The translations under genes were made by a program, and so were the position numbers. A DNA stretch of 58,569 nucleotides. Source: Nostoc sp. 106C. GTDB lineage: Bacteria; Cyanobacteriota; Cyanobacteriia; Cyanobacteriales; Nostocaceae. Shown one piece after another: positions 17,566-27,048 of the stretch. The stretch spans positions 1 to 58,569 of the forward strand of contig NZ_MTAW01000226.1 in the NCBI RefSeq assembly GCF_002154725.1, given 5' to 3'. The stretch's first letter is position 1; each line of letters begins with the position of its first letter. The notes beneath the pieces are model-generated. The model saw only the letters and a program-made list of their open reading frames with translations, was not told the DNA's origin and did no database searches.

Positions 17566-17892
17566 CTATTGTTGTCTCATCTCGGCTACTGAACGATTCA
17601 TAGGGATTTTGGTATTCCAAATTTGTTCAAATTCTGCCTTAGTAATAGCAAATTCTCGGAGATCCTCTTCATTGAATTGCTTATCGCATAACATGCCATA
17701 GTTATCTGTTAAATGGCTGCTATCATAAGTCAAGATATTACCGTTTTCGTAAATTTCTATTTGCCTTACGGCATATAAATCATGCCCAACTTCCATAAAG
17801 TAAGTGCTAGTGCCCCAATGATCATATTCGCCTCCTAAGGATTCATCCCAAAACCATTTGCAATATCTCTTTTTGTGTTTTGAGAAAGACAT
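17566..17892 (-). CDS. Small hypothetical protein, DUF6881-like
   Basis: A 108-residue soluble protein from ATG 17892, with an acidic, aromatic-rich sequence. AVRQIEIYENGNILTYDSSHLTDNYGML followed by LREFAITKAEFEQIWN resembles the DUF6881 group of small proteins that often act as immunity or SMI1-like partners. That assignment is from memory of the pattern and is uncertain. It lies between a TPR gene and a NADAR gene on the same strand, with gaps of about 75 and 150 bp. Confidence 0.55.
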   Translation of the reverse strand: MSFSKHKKRYCKWFWDESLGGEYDHWGTSTYFMEVGHDLYAVRQIEIYENGNILTYDSSHLTDNYGMLCDKQFNEEDLREFAITKAEFEQIWNTKIPMNRSVAEMRQQ

Positions 17893-18042
17893 AAATGCTT
17901 TACTCCTCTGAGAGATGACTAAATTTTTAGTTGTTTGTTATGCAAATATAATTGTTTTAAGTCTGAGTTAAGAGTCCTTTAAAAATTAAAGTCAGTAGAA
18001 GGAAACAATATTATTTTACAGATCTACTCCAACCTCTGCACT

Positions 18043-18480
18043 TTAGATGGAACGAAGTATTTCTCTAACTTCCATTAAAATTATTCCCAACATATTTTTA
18101 CCACTTCCATCAGATCCACAACCCCAATAAAAATCAATAGGAGAGTTTTCGATGATTTCTTCATTACCTGTAGAAAGCAGAATTTCTCTAATATCTGTAT
18201 GAGTTTCAAATTTACGTAGTACAGCCTTGCGCATCACGTCGTCCTTAACTTGTTCCCAATCTTGGCGCAGAGGACGGCTTCTTTCACGCCCCATTCTTGC
18301 TGCTTCCTTAGGATTTTTTACTAACCGGATTTGTTCTACATGCAAGGTTCCGACAAACTTTTGTGCTTGGAAATAGTGTTCGCTGGTAGGCCAATATAAT
18401 TCATCTAACTCAAAGCCGTGGGGTGAAAAGTTGGAGAAACAGCCATATTGTTCGCGAACGGTGTAAAAATAAATGGTCAT
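18043..18480 (-). CDS. NADAR family N-glycosidase (YbiA-like)
   Basis: A 145-residue protein matching the NADAR fold end to end: FYTVREQYGCFSNFSPHGFEL, then WPTSEHYFQAQKF with the conserved Glu-His, AARMGRERSRPLRQDWEQVKDDVM, and the C-terminal DFYWGCGSDGSGKNMLG loop. Family members hydrolyse N-glycosidic bonds. YbiA acts on riboflavin intermediates, and other members remove ADP-ribose from guanine and counter DarT-type toxins. No adjacent DarT-like gene is visible, so a metabolite-damage or orphan-antitoxin role cannot be decided. It starts at ATG 18478-18480. Confidence 0.85.
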   Translation of the reverse strand: MTIYFYTVREQYGCFSNFSPHGFELDELYWPTSEHYFQAQKFVGTLHVEQIRLVKNPKEAARMGRERSRPLRQDWEQVKDDVMRKAVLRKFETHTDIREILLSTGNEEIIENSPIDFYWGCGSDGSGKNMLGIILMEVREILRSI

Positions 18481-18740
18481 AGAATTTAGGCTCTAACTTA
18501 CTTGTTATGCTAAGTCTGCAAGAAAAAACAGGCTTATCTGAACTGTATTGCTTTGTTGTCAATTATCCATAAAATGTCATATTGAAGCATTAATTGATGT
18601 CATCATTTGATTATCTAATATCAATTAGTTTGCAAAATTTAACTATTCTCTGAAAAGTTTCTTTAAGAGTACGTCGTCTAAATTAGATAACTTTTCTTAA
18701 GTCTTTCCTATGAAAGAAAAGTGCATGGGGTTGGATGTTT

Positions 18741-19091
18741 TTAAGTCCTATGCTCACTACCAACCAATTCCCTGGGTTCGTAGTGACGGCATCCCTGGCA
18801 TGGACCGTTGGGATTAACAGCACAGCGGATATAGCCGGATCTCGCATTAAATTTGCAGCTGATGTCGCCAACTAAATAACCTACGCCTTCTAGATAGTAG
18901 CGTTCCCCAAAAGAATTGCCGCAGGCATCGCCTTCGACTTGTCTAATATCCTGCCTTACCCGCACTCCCGTAACGTTCATGGCTGCTTGTCTCATCCTTA
19001 AACGTGTCCGCAAATGAGTTTTGCGAATTATCCACAGGGAGAACAGGGATGGTAAGAAACCAATGGCGATCACCAAAAGAGTTCTTAACAC
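18741..19091 (-). CDS. Membrane-anchored small cyanobacterial protein (DUF6464-like)
   Basis: A 116-residue protein starting with GTG 19091, supported by an AAGGAAAA ribosome site. One N-terminal transmembrane helix (LLVIAIGFLPSLFSLWII) is followed by a basic stretch and a conserved Cys-rich C-terminal domain, YLVGDISCKFNARSGYIRC, then AVNPNGPCQGCRHYEPR. The four or five Cys could form disulfides or bind a metal. It resembles the cyanobacterial DUF6464 group, whose function is unknown. No operon partner is close. Confidence 0.7.
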   Translation of the reverse strand: MLRTLLVIAIGFLPSLFSLWIIRKTHLRTRLRMRQAAMNVTGVRVRQDIRQVEGDACGNSFGERYYLEGVGYLVGDISCKFNARSGYIRCAVNPNGPCQGCRHYEPRELVGSEHRT

Positions 19092-19379
19092 TTTTTCCTT
19101 ACCTCTTTTATGTGCTGATTAATCGTCCCAGATATTGCATTATCGTTATTTTCTTGAGTGCAACTATTAGGACAGTTCCGCCTTTGCGCCTTGGAAGTAA
19201 AGTTTTTGCAGACTACAATGGCGTGTGGTATTAGCGACTTTGGGAAAGAATGATCGACTACCACTTTAATCAGCATAACTTTTACAGTTTACGGGTTGGG
19301 GTTTAGTTGTACCTACATATCTTTAAGATTTGTTGATTAACAGCCTTGGGAAAAAGTTATAGTTCTTCAGTTTTCTGTG

Positions 19380-19796
19380 CTACTGCGATCGCCATTCTTT
19401 TTTTTTGCTGTGCTGACGAAGTTGCTGTGCTAGCTGTGCTGCTTCTCTTTCTGCTTGAAAGATATCAACTTTTCGCATCGTCAGGATAAATGACTCGTCT
19501 GGTTTTTGTAGTATCCAAGGAACGCTAACTGGCAAATACTGACAAATGCTTTTGTATGGCTGACTTTTCTTTTGCAGTGTGCCAGCTATCGTTTTGAATT
19601 CCAAAATCATTGCTTCCAACTGTGCGGCCATTTGATTGATGCATTGTACTTGCACTACTAGACGCTCCCATTCATTGCCAATATCATGCTCTGGAAATTG
19701 CAATGGCGCGATCGCAGTAGTTATTGTTTTTACCTGTAACGGTGAAATAGGAATAGCGACAGGTTTTTTGTCGCTGTCTTTAATTTCTCTCATCAT
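19380..19796 (-). CDS. Hypothetical coiled-coil protein
   Basis: A 138-residue soluble protein of unknown function. An AGAGG ribosome site precedes tandem ATGs at 19796 and 19793, and the second has better spacing. The middle (VVQVQCINQMAAQLEAMILEFKTIAGTLQKK) and the C-terminus (FQAEREAAQLAQQLRQHSKKKEW) are predicted helical with coiled-coil character, joined by a Pro/Tyr-rich linker. No catalytic motif is seen. A role as a small structural or adaptor protein would be a guess. Confidence 0.6.
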   Translation of the reverse strand: MMREIKDSDKKPVAIPISPLQVKTITTAIAPLQFPEHDIGNEWERLVVQVQCINQMAAQLEAMILEFKTIAGTLQKKSQPYKSICQYLPVSVPWILQKPDESFILTMRKVDIFQAEREAAQLAQQLRQHSKKKEWRSQ

Positions 19797-19949
19797 TCCT
19801 CTAACAAAACTAATTTGGCTTTTTAGGCATTTTAACAGTTAAATAGTATTTTTGTACTATAAAATTTGTATCTGAGATTTGCGCCTTGAAAACCCGTCCT
19901 TGCTAAAAAATTTATCTTGCAAAAGAATAATATTTTGTATTAAAAAGGC

Positions 19950-20036
19950 TCAAGTATTCCTGCCTGATTCTACAAACATAGCGCTCAAACTCTCTTCTGT
20001 AACTTCGTTAGCAAGATTACCTACATAAACTGACAT
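19950..20036 (-). pseudogene. Remnant of an RRM (RbpA-type) RNA-binding protein gene
   Basis: A 28-codon frame from ATG 20036 reads MSVYVGNLANEVTEESLS, then AMFVESG, and stops. This is the RNP2 strand (VYVGNL) and first helix of cyanobacterial RRM proteins, which normally run 80-110 residues. The RNP1 motif and the rest are absent on the minus strand downstream of 19950. It is a truncated relic lying in a 470-bp gap (19797-20270) that otherwise holds no gene. Confidence 0.65.
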
Positions 20037-20270
20037 AGATTATTTCCAAAACCATGAGTGTGTAGAGATTTATATTTCGGAGAATAGTCTGTGAATATCA
20101 AAAGGAATAAAGCCTATGAATAATAAAAACAAACAAGGTCGCCGAATTAACTCTTAGTTCTCAGTGTGACTAGGATGGCTATATGGCTAGGAGATTGTGA
20201 AGCTATAATTCTTGTAAACTAAACTTTTCAAATCTGCTGGTAGTATTCTCCAATGCAAACAATTAAAAAT

Positions 20271-20810
20271 TTAGTTATTCATTTGATAATTTTTCCGCCA
20301 TTCTTCAAGATACTCTATAGTTACTGATTTAGTTATTACATTCACACCATTACCTCTCCAATCAACTTCTGGATCTGTGGTAAAAACACCACATTCCAAT
20401 TGCTCAGGTTTGATATGCCAATATTCACTAAATCGGCTTTTTAAAGTAATAACCTGCTCAAAAACTTTATTCCTATGCTTATTCCTTCTTTTTCTTTCTG
20501 TCGCTCCTGTTGCTTCTGTATCAATAAATTTAGTTTCAATTAAAAACAGATTACCTTGATTTGTAAGGTAAACAAAATCACATTTTCCTAAATCGGTATA
20601 ATCTGCAATGGGTGATTTTTCAAATAACAACAATTCAGAGCAGGAAGGAAAAAATTTGTTGAGATTTAGAAATAAATAAGCTTGTAATAGAAGTTCTTTG
20701 TCATATGGAAAAAAAATCACCCCTTCAAAAAATTTTTTGATATCTTCCTGCGTTTGGGGTTGAATTCTTTTACAATATGAGACAAATTTAGTTAGATCAT
20801 TCACGATCAT
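20271..20810 (-). CDS. PD-(D/E)XK nuclease-like hypothetical protein
   Basis: A 179-residue protein from ATG 20810, with a GGAG ribosome site. The core LGKCDFVYLTNQGNLFLIETKF gives an Asp, a 12-residue spacer and an ExK, the pattern of the PD-(D/E)XK nuclease core. It is followed by a helix with RKRRNKHRNKVFEQVITLKSRF that could hold the usual Gln/Lys. The N-terminal 70 residues are helical. It could be a solitary restriction-like or repair nuclease. No methylase or partner gene is adjacent, and many such cores are degenerate, so activity is uncertain. Confidence 0.6.
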   Translation of the reverse strand: MIVNDLTKFVSYCKRIQPQTQEDIKKFFEGVIFFPYDKELLLQAYLFLNLNKFFPSCSELLLFEKSPIADYTDLGKCDFVYLTNQGNLFLIETKFIDTEATGATERKRRNKHRNKVFEQVITLKSRFSEYWHIKPEQLECGVFTTDPEVDWRGNGVNVITKSVTIEYLEEWRKNYQMNN

Positions 20811-21050
20811 CAAGACTTAGCTCCTTCCCCTGGCTACTGCCTAAATGGCATGGCATCAAAAGATACCATGTATTAAAGGAAGTTATCATCCGCATAAGTA
20901 ACCAAAAAACCGACTAAACAGCCTTTTGTCTCCGGCTATATACTGTTGACGGAGTAGTAAATCTTATGTCAATCTAATTCAAAAATTCTCAGTAATGACC
21001 CTATACAGGTAGTCTTTTATAAAACCTAGTTAAATTGTGATTTACTAGCT

Positions 21051-22397
21051 TCAACTACCAGTAAGCGGTTTGATATGAGCTGGGAATCTAGCATTTTGAA
21101 GAGCTATAACAGCGCTAAGAGAATCTTGTACCCAAAATTGTCTACCAAAACGGACAAGTTGACGAGAATTTCCAGCTTGTACTATGCCAATCACAGGTAT
21201 TTTTGCCTTATCTTTGTCTCCTGATTGTTCTTTCAAAATAGTTCTTAAGCGATCGCGTTCTTCAATATTGTCTGCTTGTAGGGGAGACAATTCCACCATT
21301 ACCAGTTTTACAGTATCAACTACTTCAGCATCTTCAACAATAAATTGAGTTTGTTCGTCTCTTCGGTCTACTTTTCCCCAGATAATCAATCTGGCATCAA
21401 CTACGAGCAGAGAACTAATACGTTCGTAGGTTTTGGGAAAAACTACTGCTTCTGATTGAGTAGTTAAATCTTCGATTTGCAAAATTGCCATTGGATCGCC
21501 TTTTTTGGTGATCACTTTTTTTACATTATTGAGCATAACAACTGCACAAAGCAGTGTATCTTCCCTTTGTTCACCAAGCTGCGATAGGTTAATTGGAGCC
21601 AAAACTAGAGATGATTGTTTAAGAGATTTGAGGGGATGGTCTGATACATAAAAACCCAAAAGTTCTTTTTCCATCTGTAATTTTTTTTGTGGCGGAAAAT
21701 CGTCAACAGCTTGGGCTTTTGGCGCAATTTCAAACGCATTATTGGCAGTTTTATTATTAGAAGAAAATCCTCCTAATAAATCAAAGATACTTCCCTGACC
21801 GCTGGCTCGATCTTTGGCACGGGATTGTGCCCAGTCATAAACCAGTGGTAGATCTTGGGTCAGCTGATGACGGTTAGATTGAATTTTGTCAAAAGCGCCG
21901 CAAGAAATTAGCGACTCCAAAGTCCGGCGGTTAACAGCACGCAGATCCACGCGATCGCAAAAATCCCCCAGAGATTTAAACTCTCCACCTTCGTTTCTGG
22001 CTTCTAAAATAGAGGCGATCGCATTCTGCCCCACATTCCGAACTGCCGAAAATCCAAACAATATTTTTCCTGCTGCTGGCGTAAAATCTACACCAGAGCG
22101 ATTAATATCTGGCGGCTCGATTTGAATATTCATACTCATACAGGTGGCAATATATTTTTGCACCTTGTCGGTATCACCACTGTTAGCCGTTAACAGTGCC
22201 GCCATATATTCCAACGGATAATTAGCTTTTAAATATGCTGTTTGATAAGTTACATAACCATAGGCAGTTGAATGAGATTTATTGAAACAATTGGAAGCTA
22301 TCAAACCATTTTTGATGGCAAAATTATGGTCCCGCTTAACTCCTATGTCATAAACATTTTGTTCGCCCAAAGATTTACGTGTAACTATTTTGACCAT
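21051..22397 (-). CDS. dnaE-C: DNA polymerase III alpha, C-terminal half, with split-intein C-fragment
   Basis: Encodes the second half of the replicative polymerase subunit. The first 36 residues are the C-part of the cyanobacterial DnaE split intein. The extein begins CFNKSHSTAYGYVTYQ, a DnaE motif, and runs through the HhH region and an OB-fold segment (LLCAVVMLNNVKKVITKKGDPMAILQIED). The polymerase N-half with its intein N-part must lie elsewhere, since it is not in this window. Trans-splicing joins the halves into one polypeptide. The start at ATG 22395-22397 is fixed by the intein. Downstream of the stop there is no gene for about 240 bp. Confidence 0.96.
   Translation of the reverse strand: MVKIVTRKSLGEQNVYDIGVKRDHNFAIKNGLIASNCFNKSHSTAYGYVTYQTAYLKANYPLEYMAALLTANSGDTDKVQKYIATCMSMNIQIEPPDINRSGVDFTPAAGKILFGFSAVRNVGQNAIASILEARNEGGEFKSLGDFCDRVDLRAVNRRTLESLISCGAFDKIQSNRHQLTQDLPLVYDWAQSRAKDRASGQGSIFDLLGGFSSNNKTANNAFEIAPKAQAVDDFPPQKKLQMEKELLGFYVSDHPLKSLKQSSLVLAPINLSQLGEQREDTLLCAVVMLNNVKKVITKKGDPMAILQIEDLTTQSEAVVFPKTYERISSLLVVDARLIIWGKVDRRDEQTQFIVEDAEVVDTVKLVMVELSPLQADNIEERDRLRTILKEQSGDKDKAKIPVIGIVQAGNSRQLVRFGRQFWVQDSLSAVIALQNARFPAHIKPLTGS
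22290..22397 (-). other. DnaE split-intein C-fragment (36 aa)
   Basis: Residues 1-36 of the gene product. NVYDIGVKRDHNFAIKNG carries the block-F motif with its conserved Asp and His, and the intein ends ASN just before the nucleophilic Cys of the extein (CFN). All residues needed for trans-splicing are present. Confidence 0.95.
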
Positions 22398-22694
22398 ATT
22401 TTTATTAATTCCTTAAGTAAATCTATAAAATTCTTTAATTTGTAAAGTTATCAAGATTTTAGACTAGCCAATGCCCATACTACAAAATCTATTCCAGGGC
22501 GAACACTGCTATACTCTTACACGAAAATAGGCAAAATTTAGGTACTGGGAACTAGGGGAAATAACCAATGATGGCAGTTGCTCCACTTGGAGAAACCCCA
22601 AGACCGCACTGCCTCCCCCATACCCAATTCCCAATGACCCATGCCCAATCATAATGTACTAAAATCAAGGACTTGAGTCACAAAGGGAGCAATC
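22398..22694. other. Divergent promoter region with short repeats
   Basis: About 300 bp between dnaE-C and gatA, which are divergent. Near 22617-22650 the units CCCAATTCC, CCAATGACC and CATGCCCAATC form a short tandem repeat of STRR type. A GGGAG ribosome site precedes gatA. No other gene is visible. Confidence 0.5.
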
Positions 22695-24155
22695 ATGGCA
22701 TCCATCCGCGAGTTGCACGAACAACTAATTAAAAAAGAACGTTCTGCCGTTGAAATTACCCAAGAAGCTTTAGACCGCATTCAAGCGTTAGAGCCGAAAT
22801 TGCACAGTTTCTTGTGTGTAACTGCACAGCAGGCGTTGGAGCAGGCTCGTGCAGTGGATGCAAAAATCGCTGCTGGTGAAGAAATTGGACTGCTAGCAGG
22901 AATTCCTATTGGTATCAAAGATAATCTCTGTACCAAAGGGATAACCACCACTTGCGCCTCCCGGATTTTAGAAAATTTTGTGCCGCCTTATGAATCAACG
23001 GTAACGCAAAAATTAGCAGATGCTGGCGCTGTCATGGTAGGAAAAACAAACTTGGATGAGTTTGCAATGGGCAGTTCCACAGAAAACTCTGCCTACCAAG
23101 TGACGGCTAATCCTTGGGATTTGTCGCGAATTCCTGGTGGTTCTTCGGGTGGTTCAGCAGCGGCTGTGGCGGCAGAAGAATGTGTTGTTGCCCTTGGTTC
23201 TGATACTGGCGGCTCAATTCGCCAACCTGCTTCTTTTTGCGGTGTAGTAGGGCTAAAACCGACTTACGGATTAGTTTCTCGTTACGGTTTGGTGGCTTAT
23301 GCTTCATCTTTGGATCAAATCGGGCCATTTGGCCGCACAGTAGAAGATGCGGCAATATTATTAAATGCGATCGCAGGTTACGATCCCAAAGATTCAACTA
23401 GCCTGAAAGTAGAAATTCCTGATTATGCGGCTAGCTTAAAACCAGACTTGAAAGCAAGAAGAAAGTTGAGAATAGGTATCATCAAAGAAACTTTTGGTGA
23501 AGGCTTAGACTCGGTGGTAGAACAAGCAGTTACCAAAGCGATCGATCAATTACAACATTTGGGAGCAGAAATTCACGTGGTTTCCTGTCCCCGCTTCCGC
23601 TATGGCTTACCTAGCTACTACATCATTGCCCCATCGGAAGCTTCCGCCAACTTAGCTCGCTATGATGGTGTCAAGTATGGTTTGCGTGCTCCTGATGCAG
23701 AGAATCTGCTGTCGATGTACACTCGTACCCGCGCGTCTGGTTTTGGTACAGAAGTAAAACGGCGGATTATGATTGGCACTTATGCCCTTTCTGCTGGCTA
23801 TTACGATGCTTACTATCTTAAAGCTCAAAAAGTCCGCACTCTGATTAAGCAAGACTTTGAAAGAGCATTTGAACAAGTTGATGTGTTAGTTTGTCCTACT
23901 GCTCCCACTACAGCATTTAAAGCAGGAGAAAAAACTACAGATCCTTTGAGTATGTACTTAACTGACTTGATGACTATTCCTGTTAACCTTGCGGGTTTAC
24001 CAGGCCTAAGTGTACCGTGCGGATTCGATGAGCAAGGGCTACCTATTGGATTACAGCTAATTGGCAGAGTGCTGCGAGAAGATCAACTGTTTCAGGTAGC
24101 TCACGCCTATGAGCAATCAAGTACCTGGCATATTCGTCAACCACAACTTTCTTAA
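22695..24155 (+). CDS. gatA: Asp/Glu-tRNA amidotransferase subunit A
   Basis: Amidase subunit of GatCAB, which converts Glu-tRNA(Gln) to Gln-tRNA(Gln) using ammonia from glutamine. The amidase-signature Ser-cisSer-Lys triad is present: Lys in [10 protein letters not shown] (about residue 77), and the two Ser in [13 protein letters not shown] and [13 protein letters not shown]. At 486 residues it matches the family. The start ATG has a GGGAG site eight bases upstream. gatB and gatC are not adjacent, as is usual in cyanobacteria. An AT/GC hairpin lies about 60 bp after the stop. Confidence 0.96.
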   Translation: MASIRELHEQLIKKERSAVEITQEALDRIQALEPKLHSFLCVTAQQALEQARAVDAKIAAGEEIGLLAGIPIGIKDNLCTKGITTTCASRILENFVPPYESTVTQKLADAGAVMVGKTNLDEFAMGSSTENSAYQVTANPWDLSRIPGGSSGGSAAAVAAEECVVALGSDTGGSIRQPASFCGVVGLKPTYGLVSRYGLVAYASSLDQIGPFGRTVEDAAILLNAIAGYDPKDSTSLKVEIPDYAASLKPDLKARRKLRIGIIKETFGEGLDSVVEQAVTKAIDQLQHLGAEIHVVSCPRFRYGLPSYYIIAPSEASANLARYDGVKYGLRAPDAENLLSMYTRTRASGFGTEVKRRIMIGTYALSAGYYDAYYLKAQKVRTLIKQDFERAFEQVDVLVCPTAPTTAFKAGEKTTDPLSMYLTDLMTIPVNLAGLPGLSVPCGFDEQGLPIGLQLIGRVLREDQLFQVAHAYEQSSTWHIRQPQLS

Positions 24156-24215
24156 AAATAGAGGCTTTTTATGAAGCAATAGTACTCAACTACATTAATT
24201 ATGACGAGCTACGAG

Positions 24216-24243
24216 ATTCCCGATTTTTCAAAAATTCGGGAAT
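24216..24243 (+). terminator. Hairpin downstream of gatA
   Basis: Arms ATTCCCGATTTTT and AAAAATTCGGGAAT pair almost perfectly, with one extra base in the second arm. It is probably the gatA terminator, though no T run follows it. The rest of the gap, to 24623, shows only AT-rich DNA. Confidence 0.45.
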
Positions 24244-24623
24244 TCTGATCTCTCACCGCTAGAAAACAAGAAATACTAAAAAATAAATTATCTAAAAACA
24301 GAATATAGAAAGACTTTTGGTAAGACAGACATCTGGATATTTATTTAATTGCAATAGACACAGCGCTACGATGTTTTCATCTGTGATGCCGTAACCCACT
24401 ATGGCACCTGCCTAAATTTCTCCTAAGTTATTTATTCTCAGTCTTGTTTGAAAACTTACTATCTTCTATAGTGTATTTTTGTAAATTTTTGTATATAATC
24501 TTACTGAGAATTCCAACTCATTAAAATTTTCTGTTCGGGTTTATCCTAGCTGGACAATTTCTAAGCACCAGTTAGGAAAAATTTCGTGTTTATGAGTATT
24601 AGTAATTTTACTTAATTATCTAT

Positions 24624-25514
24624 ATGAGAAGAGACGAGCTGCAACTACCATTAGATTTATTATTAAAGGTGCTACTTTGTTTAGGTATTATTGCGGCGAT
24701 CGCCTATTGTGGATTTTGTCTGTTGCTTTTTATTCAGCAACCACGGTTCATCTTTTTTCCTTCTAATGTCATTCAAGAGACACCAGAGCTGTTTAATGTT
24801 GCTTATGAAGAAGTTTGGTTACCAGTACCGATGCGATCGCGTAGAGTGGAACACATCCACGGTTGGTGGCTCAAAGCTAAGCACTCGAATGCCAAAGTAT
24901 TACTGTATCTACACGGTAACGGTATCAATATTGGTGCAAATATTGCTCATGCCTATCGGTTTTATCAACTAGGCTTTTCTGTATTGCTTATTGACTATCG
25001 AGGTTATGGCCGCAGTGAAGGTACTTTTCCTAATGAAAGGAGAGTTTATCAAGATGCAGCCACAGCTTGGAATTACCTAGTACAGCAACTACAGATTCCA
25101 CCAGGGCAGATCTTTATTTACGGGCATTCTTTGGGAGGTGCAATAGCCATTGATCTGGCAGTCAAACATCCGAATGCTGCTGGATTAATTGTGGAAAGTT
25201 CTTTCACCTCCATTCGCGAGGTAGTAGCCTACAGGAACTTGTTTTGGATGTTCCCCGTCAATTTAATTCTGACACAGCGTTTTGAATCAATTAAAAAATT
25301 ACCAAAGTTAAAAATGCCAGTTTTATTTATTCACGGCACCGCCGATTCAAGTGTGCCGTTTTTGATGAGCCAAAAACTGTATGCCAATGCACCTGAAACT
25401 AAAAAGCTGATTTTGGTTCCTAACGCAGGACACAATGACGTAGCAGATGTAGCTGGTGTGGAATATATGCAATGGATAGATGATTTTGTTCAACAAGTTT
25501 ATGTTCCCAGGTAA
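24624..25514 (+). CDS. Membrane-anchored alpha/beta hydrolase (S33-like)
   Basis: A 296-residue protein with one N-terminal transmembrane helix (LLKVLLCLGIIAAIAYCGFCLLLF) and an alpha/beta-hydrolase domain. The nucleophile elbow is GHSLGGA with Ser near residue 177; an oxyanion-type YLHGNGINIG, the Asp in HGTADSSVPF and the His in NAGHND complete the triad. It resembles the Bem46/ABHD-type serine hydrolases found widely in cyanobacteria. Substrates are unknown. The ATG at 24624 is the first good start. It is monocistronic, with gaps of 468 and over 300 bp. Confidence 0.85.
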   Translation: MRRDELQLPLDLLLKVLLCLGIIAAIAYCGFCLLLFIQQPRFIFFPSNVIQETPELFNVAYEEVWLPVPMRSRRVEHIHGWWLKAKHSNAKVLLYLHGNGINIGANIAHAYRFYQLGFSVLLIDYRGYGRSEGTFPNERRVYQDAATAWNYLVQQLQIPPGQIFIYGHSLGGAIAIDLAVKHPNAAGLIVESSFTSIREVVAYRNLFWMFPVNLILTQRFESIKKLPKLKMPVLFIHGTADSSVPFLMSQKLYANAPETKKLILVPNAGHNDVADVAGVEYMQWIDDFVQQVYVPR

Positions 25515-25839
25515 TTAAAAGGCTAGTAGAAATTATGCCAAATTCAAATTACCTTAAGAAAGCTATTATTCAAGCGTCTATAGTAAATTCTCTTCTCGAC
25601 TTTTAAAGTATTTCTTATAGTAGGTTTATTGCGGCTCTACTTTAATATTATCTTGTTTAAGAAACTTTCGTGAGCGCACCAGTTTGTATTGCATCCATAT
25701 ATACATAACAGATCTACGCAGGCTATAGTAGCTATTATGGTAATATTTAATGCAATCAAAAAATATCTTTATTTTGTAAAATTTAACCCTAATAGCGTAA
25801 AAAATTAATACACAACAATCCGGATAAGTGAGCCAATAG
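25515..25839. other. Intergenic region without recognised genes
   Basis: AT-rich 325-bp gap between two plus-strand genes. It probably holds the promoter of the RodZ-like gene. No RNA gene or strong hairpin was seen. Confidence 0.45.
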
Positions 25840-25899
25840 TTGAAGGAATTATACAGGTGGAACTACTATCTACTCCAGTACTGGAAGAGACTTAAAATT

Positions 25900-26982
25900 A
25901 TGGCTATGACTCCTGTATATTTAATAACAATTCCTGGAAATACTCCTATTGAAATTTCTCAAGATGAATTGCGATCGCTACTTGGCGAAATTGAAGCCGA
26001 ATTGCATCGTAGTAAGGTTTATCGCCGCGCTTTAGCTAGCTTACAGCAGTTGCTAGGATCGTCAGCCGAGCAAGCCAAACTTTTATTTAAAGCTGTCAGT
26101 AGAGAAGCAATTGGTTTAGCATTTCAGCAATTTGCAACACATGGTCAGCAAGTCACAGATAGTAGTTCGCAAACAGATGTAACTAGTGTTTCTGCGAGTG
26201 TTGAACAAGAAGAATCAAAACATTCGACACAGCGTTTAATAAGTACCAAATCACTAGCACAAGAATCGATTGCAAATAGTAAAGTAGGTAATTTACCTTC
26301 ACAAACAAGCATACCTGTAGATTTAGCAAAAACCCGAGAATCTAAATTTCCAGCAGCAGCATGGATGAAGCGGTTTAATCTGAATAAACAAACTTCTAAT
26401 GCTGAACAAAATAAGCTTACTGTAGCGGAAGAGTATGCAGTAAGTTTGCGTCAAATTAGCCAACAACTTAGGGAAGCTCGTGAGTCTAGAAGATTGTCTT
26501 TGATGGAACTGCAAGCATATACTCACATTCCACTCCATCATATGGAAGCTTTAGAAAATGGGAATTTAGAATTATTACCAGAAGATGTATTTATTCGTGG
26601 CTTTATTCGCATTACAGGCAATGCTTTAGGGCTAAATGGTACAGCCTTAGCAGCTTCTTTACCTAAACTTGAGACAGCCAAATCAGTTTTGCCTTCTTGG
26701 TGTCAAGCGAAAAAAGCGTCTGGGGGATCGGGGCTTGAAATCCGCCCGATGCATTTGTATGTTGGTTATACAGCGCTGGTTGCTGGAGCCGTAGGAGGAT
26801 TATCTTTGGTATCACAACAAGCCAACTCTGACAAAACGCTGCATGTGAATGTTGATAATCAACCCTCTTCATCCCTATCCCAGTCAAAACAGAAAACTGA
26901 AGCAAATGCTAAGCCAGGAATCAAGTCTAGTAATACTACTGTCATAGTCGGGCCTGATATTTCCCCACCAGAAGCACTTTAG
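25900..26982 (+). CDS. RodZ-like helix-turn-helix membrane protein
   Basis: About 360 residues from ATG 25900; TTG 25840 would add 20 residues without support. The N-terminus is a helical domain (about 1-100) and a low-complexity Ser/Gln linker. The XRE-type HTH_25 domain (about 195-275) reads SQQLREARESRRLSLMELQ, then YTHIPLHHMEALE and GNLELLPEDVFIRGFIR, which is diagnostic for RodZ-like proteins. One transmembrane helix follows (VGYTALVAGAVGGLSLV), then a short outer tail. RodZ couples MreB to the wall machinery; here the periplasmic domain is much shorter than in E. coli RodZ. A role in cell shape or division is inferred. Confidence 0.8.
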   Translation: MAMTPVYLITIPGNTPIEISQDELRSLLGEIEAELHRSKVYRRALASLQQLLGSSAEQAKLLFKAVSREAIGLAFQQFATHGQQVTDSSSQTDVTSVSASVEQEESKHSTQRLISTKSLAQESIANSKVGNLPSQTSIPVDLAKTRESKFPAAAWMKRFNLNKQTSNAEQNKLTVAEEYAVSLRQISQQLREARESRRLSLMELQAYTHIPLHHMEALENGNLELLPEDVFIRGFIRITGNALGLNGTALAASLPKLETAKSVLPSWCQAKKASGGSGLEIRPMHLYVGYTALVAGAVGGLSLVSQQANSDKTLHVNVDNQPSSSLSQSKQKTEANAKPGIKSSNTTVIVGPDISPPEAL

Positions 26983-27048
26983 TTAAGGTATATTTTTGAC
27001 TTAGCGTAGGCATCGCATTTTACTCTGATGGTTGCTAGGATTTTAAAC

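Noticed and set aside
23107-23397. Minus-strand frame inside gatA
   Set aside because: Shadow of a strongly conserved coding sequence.
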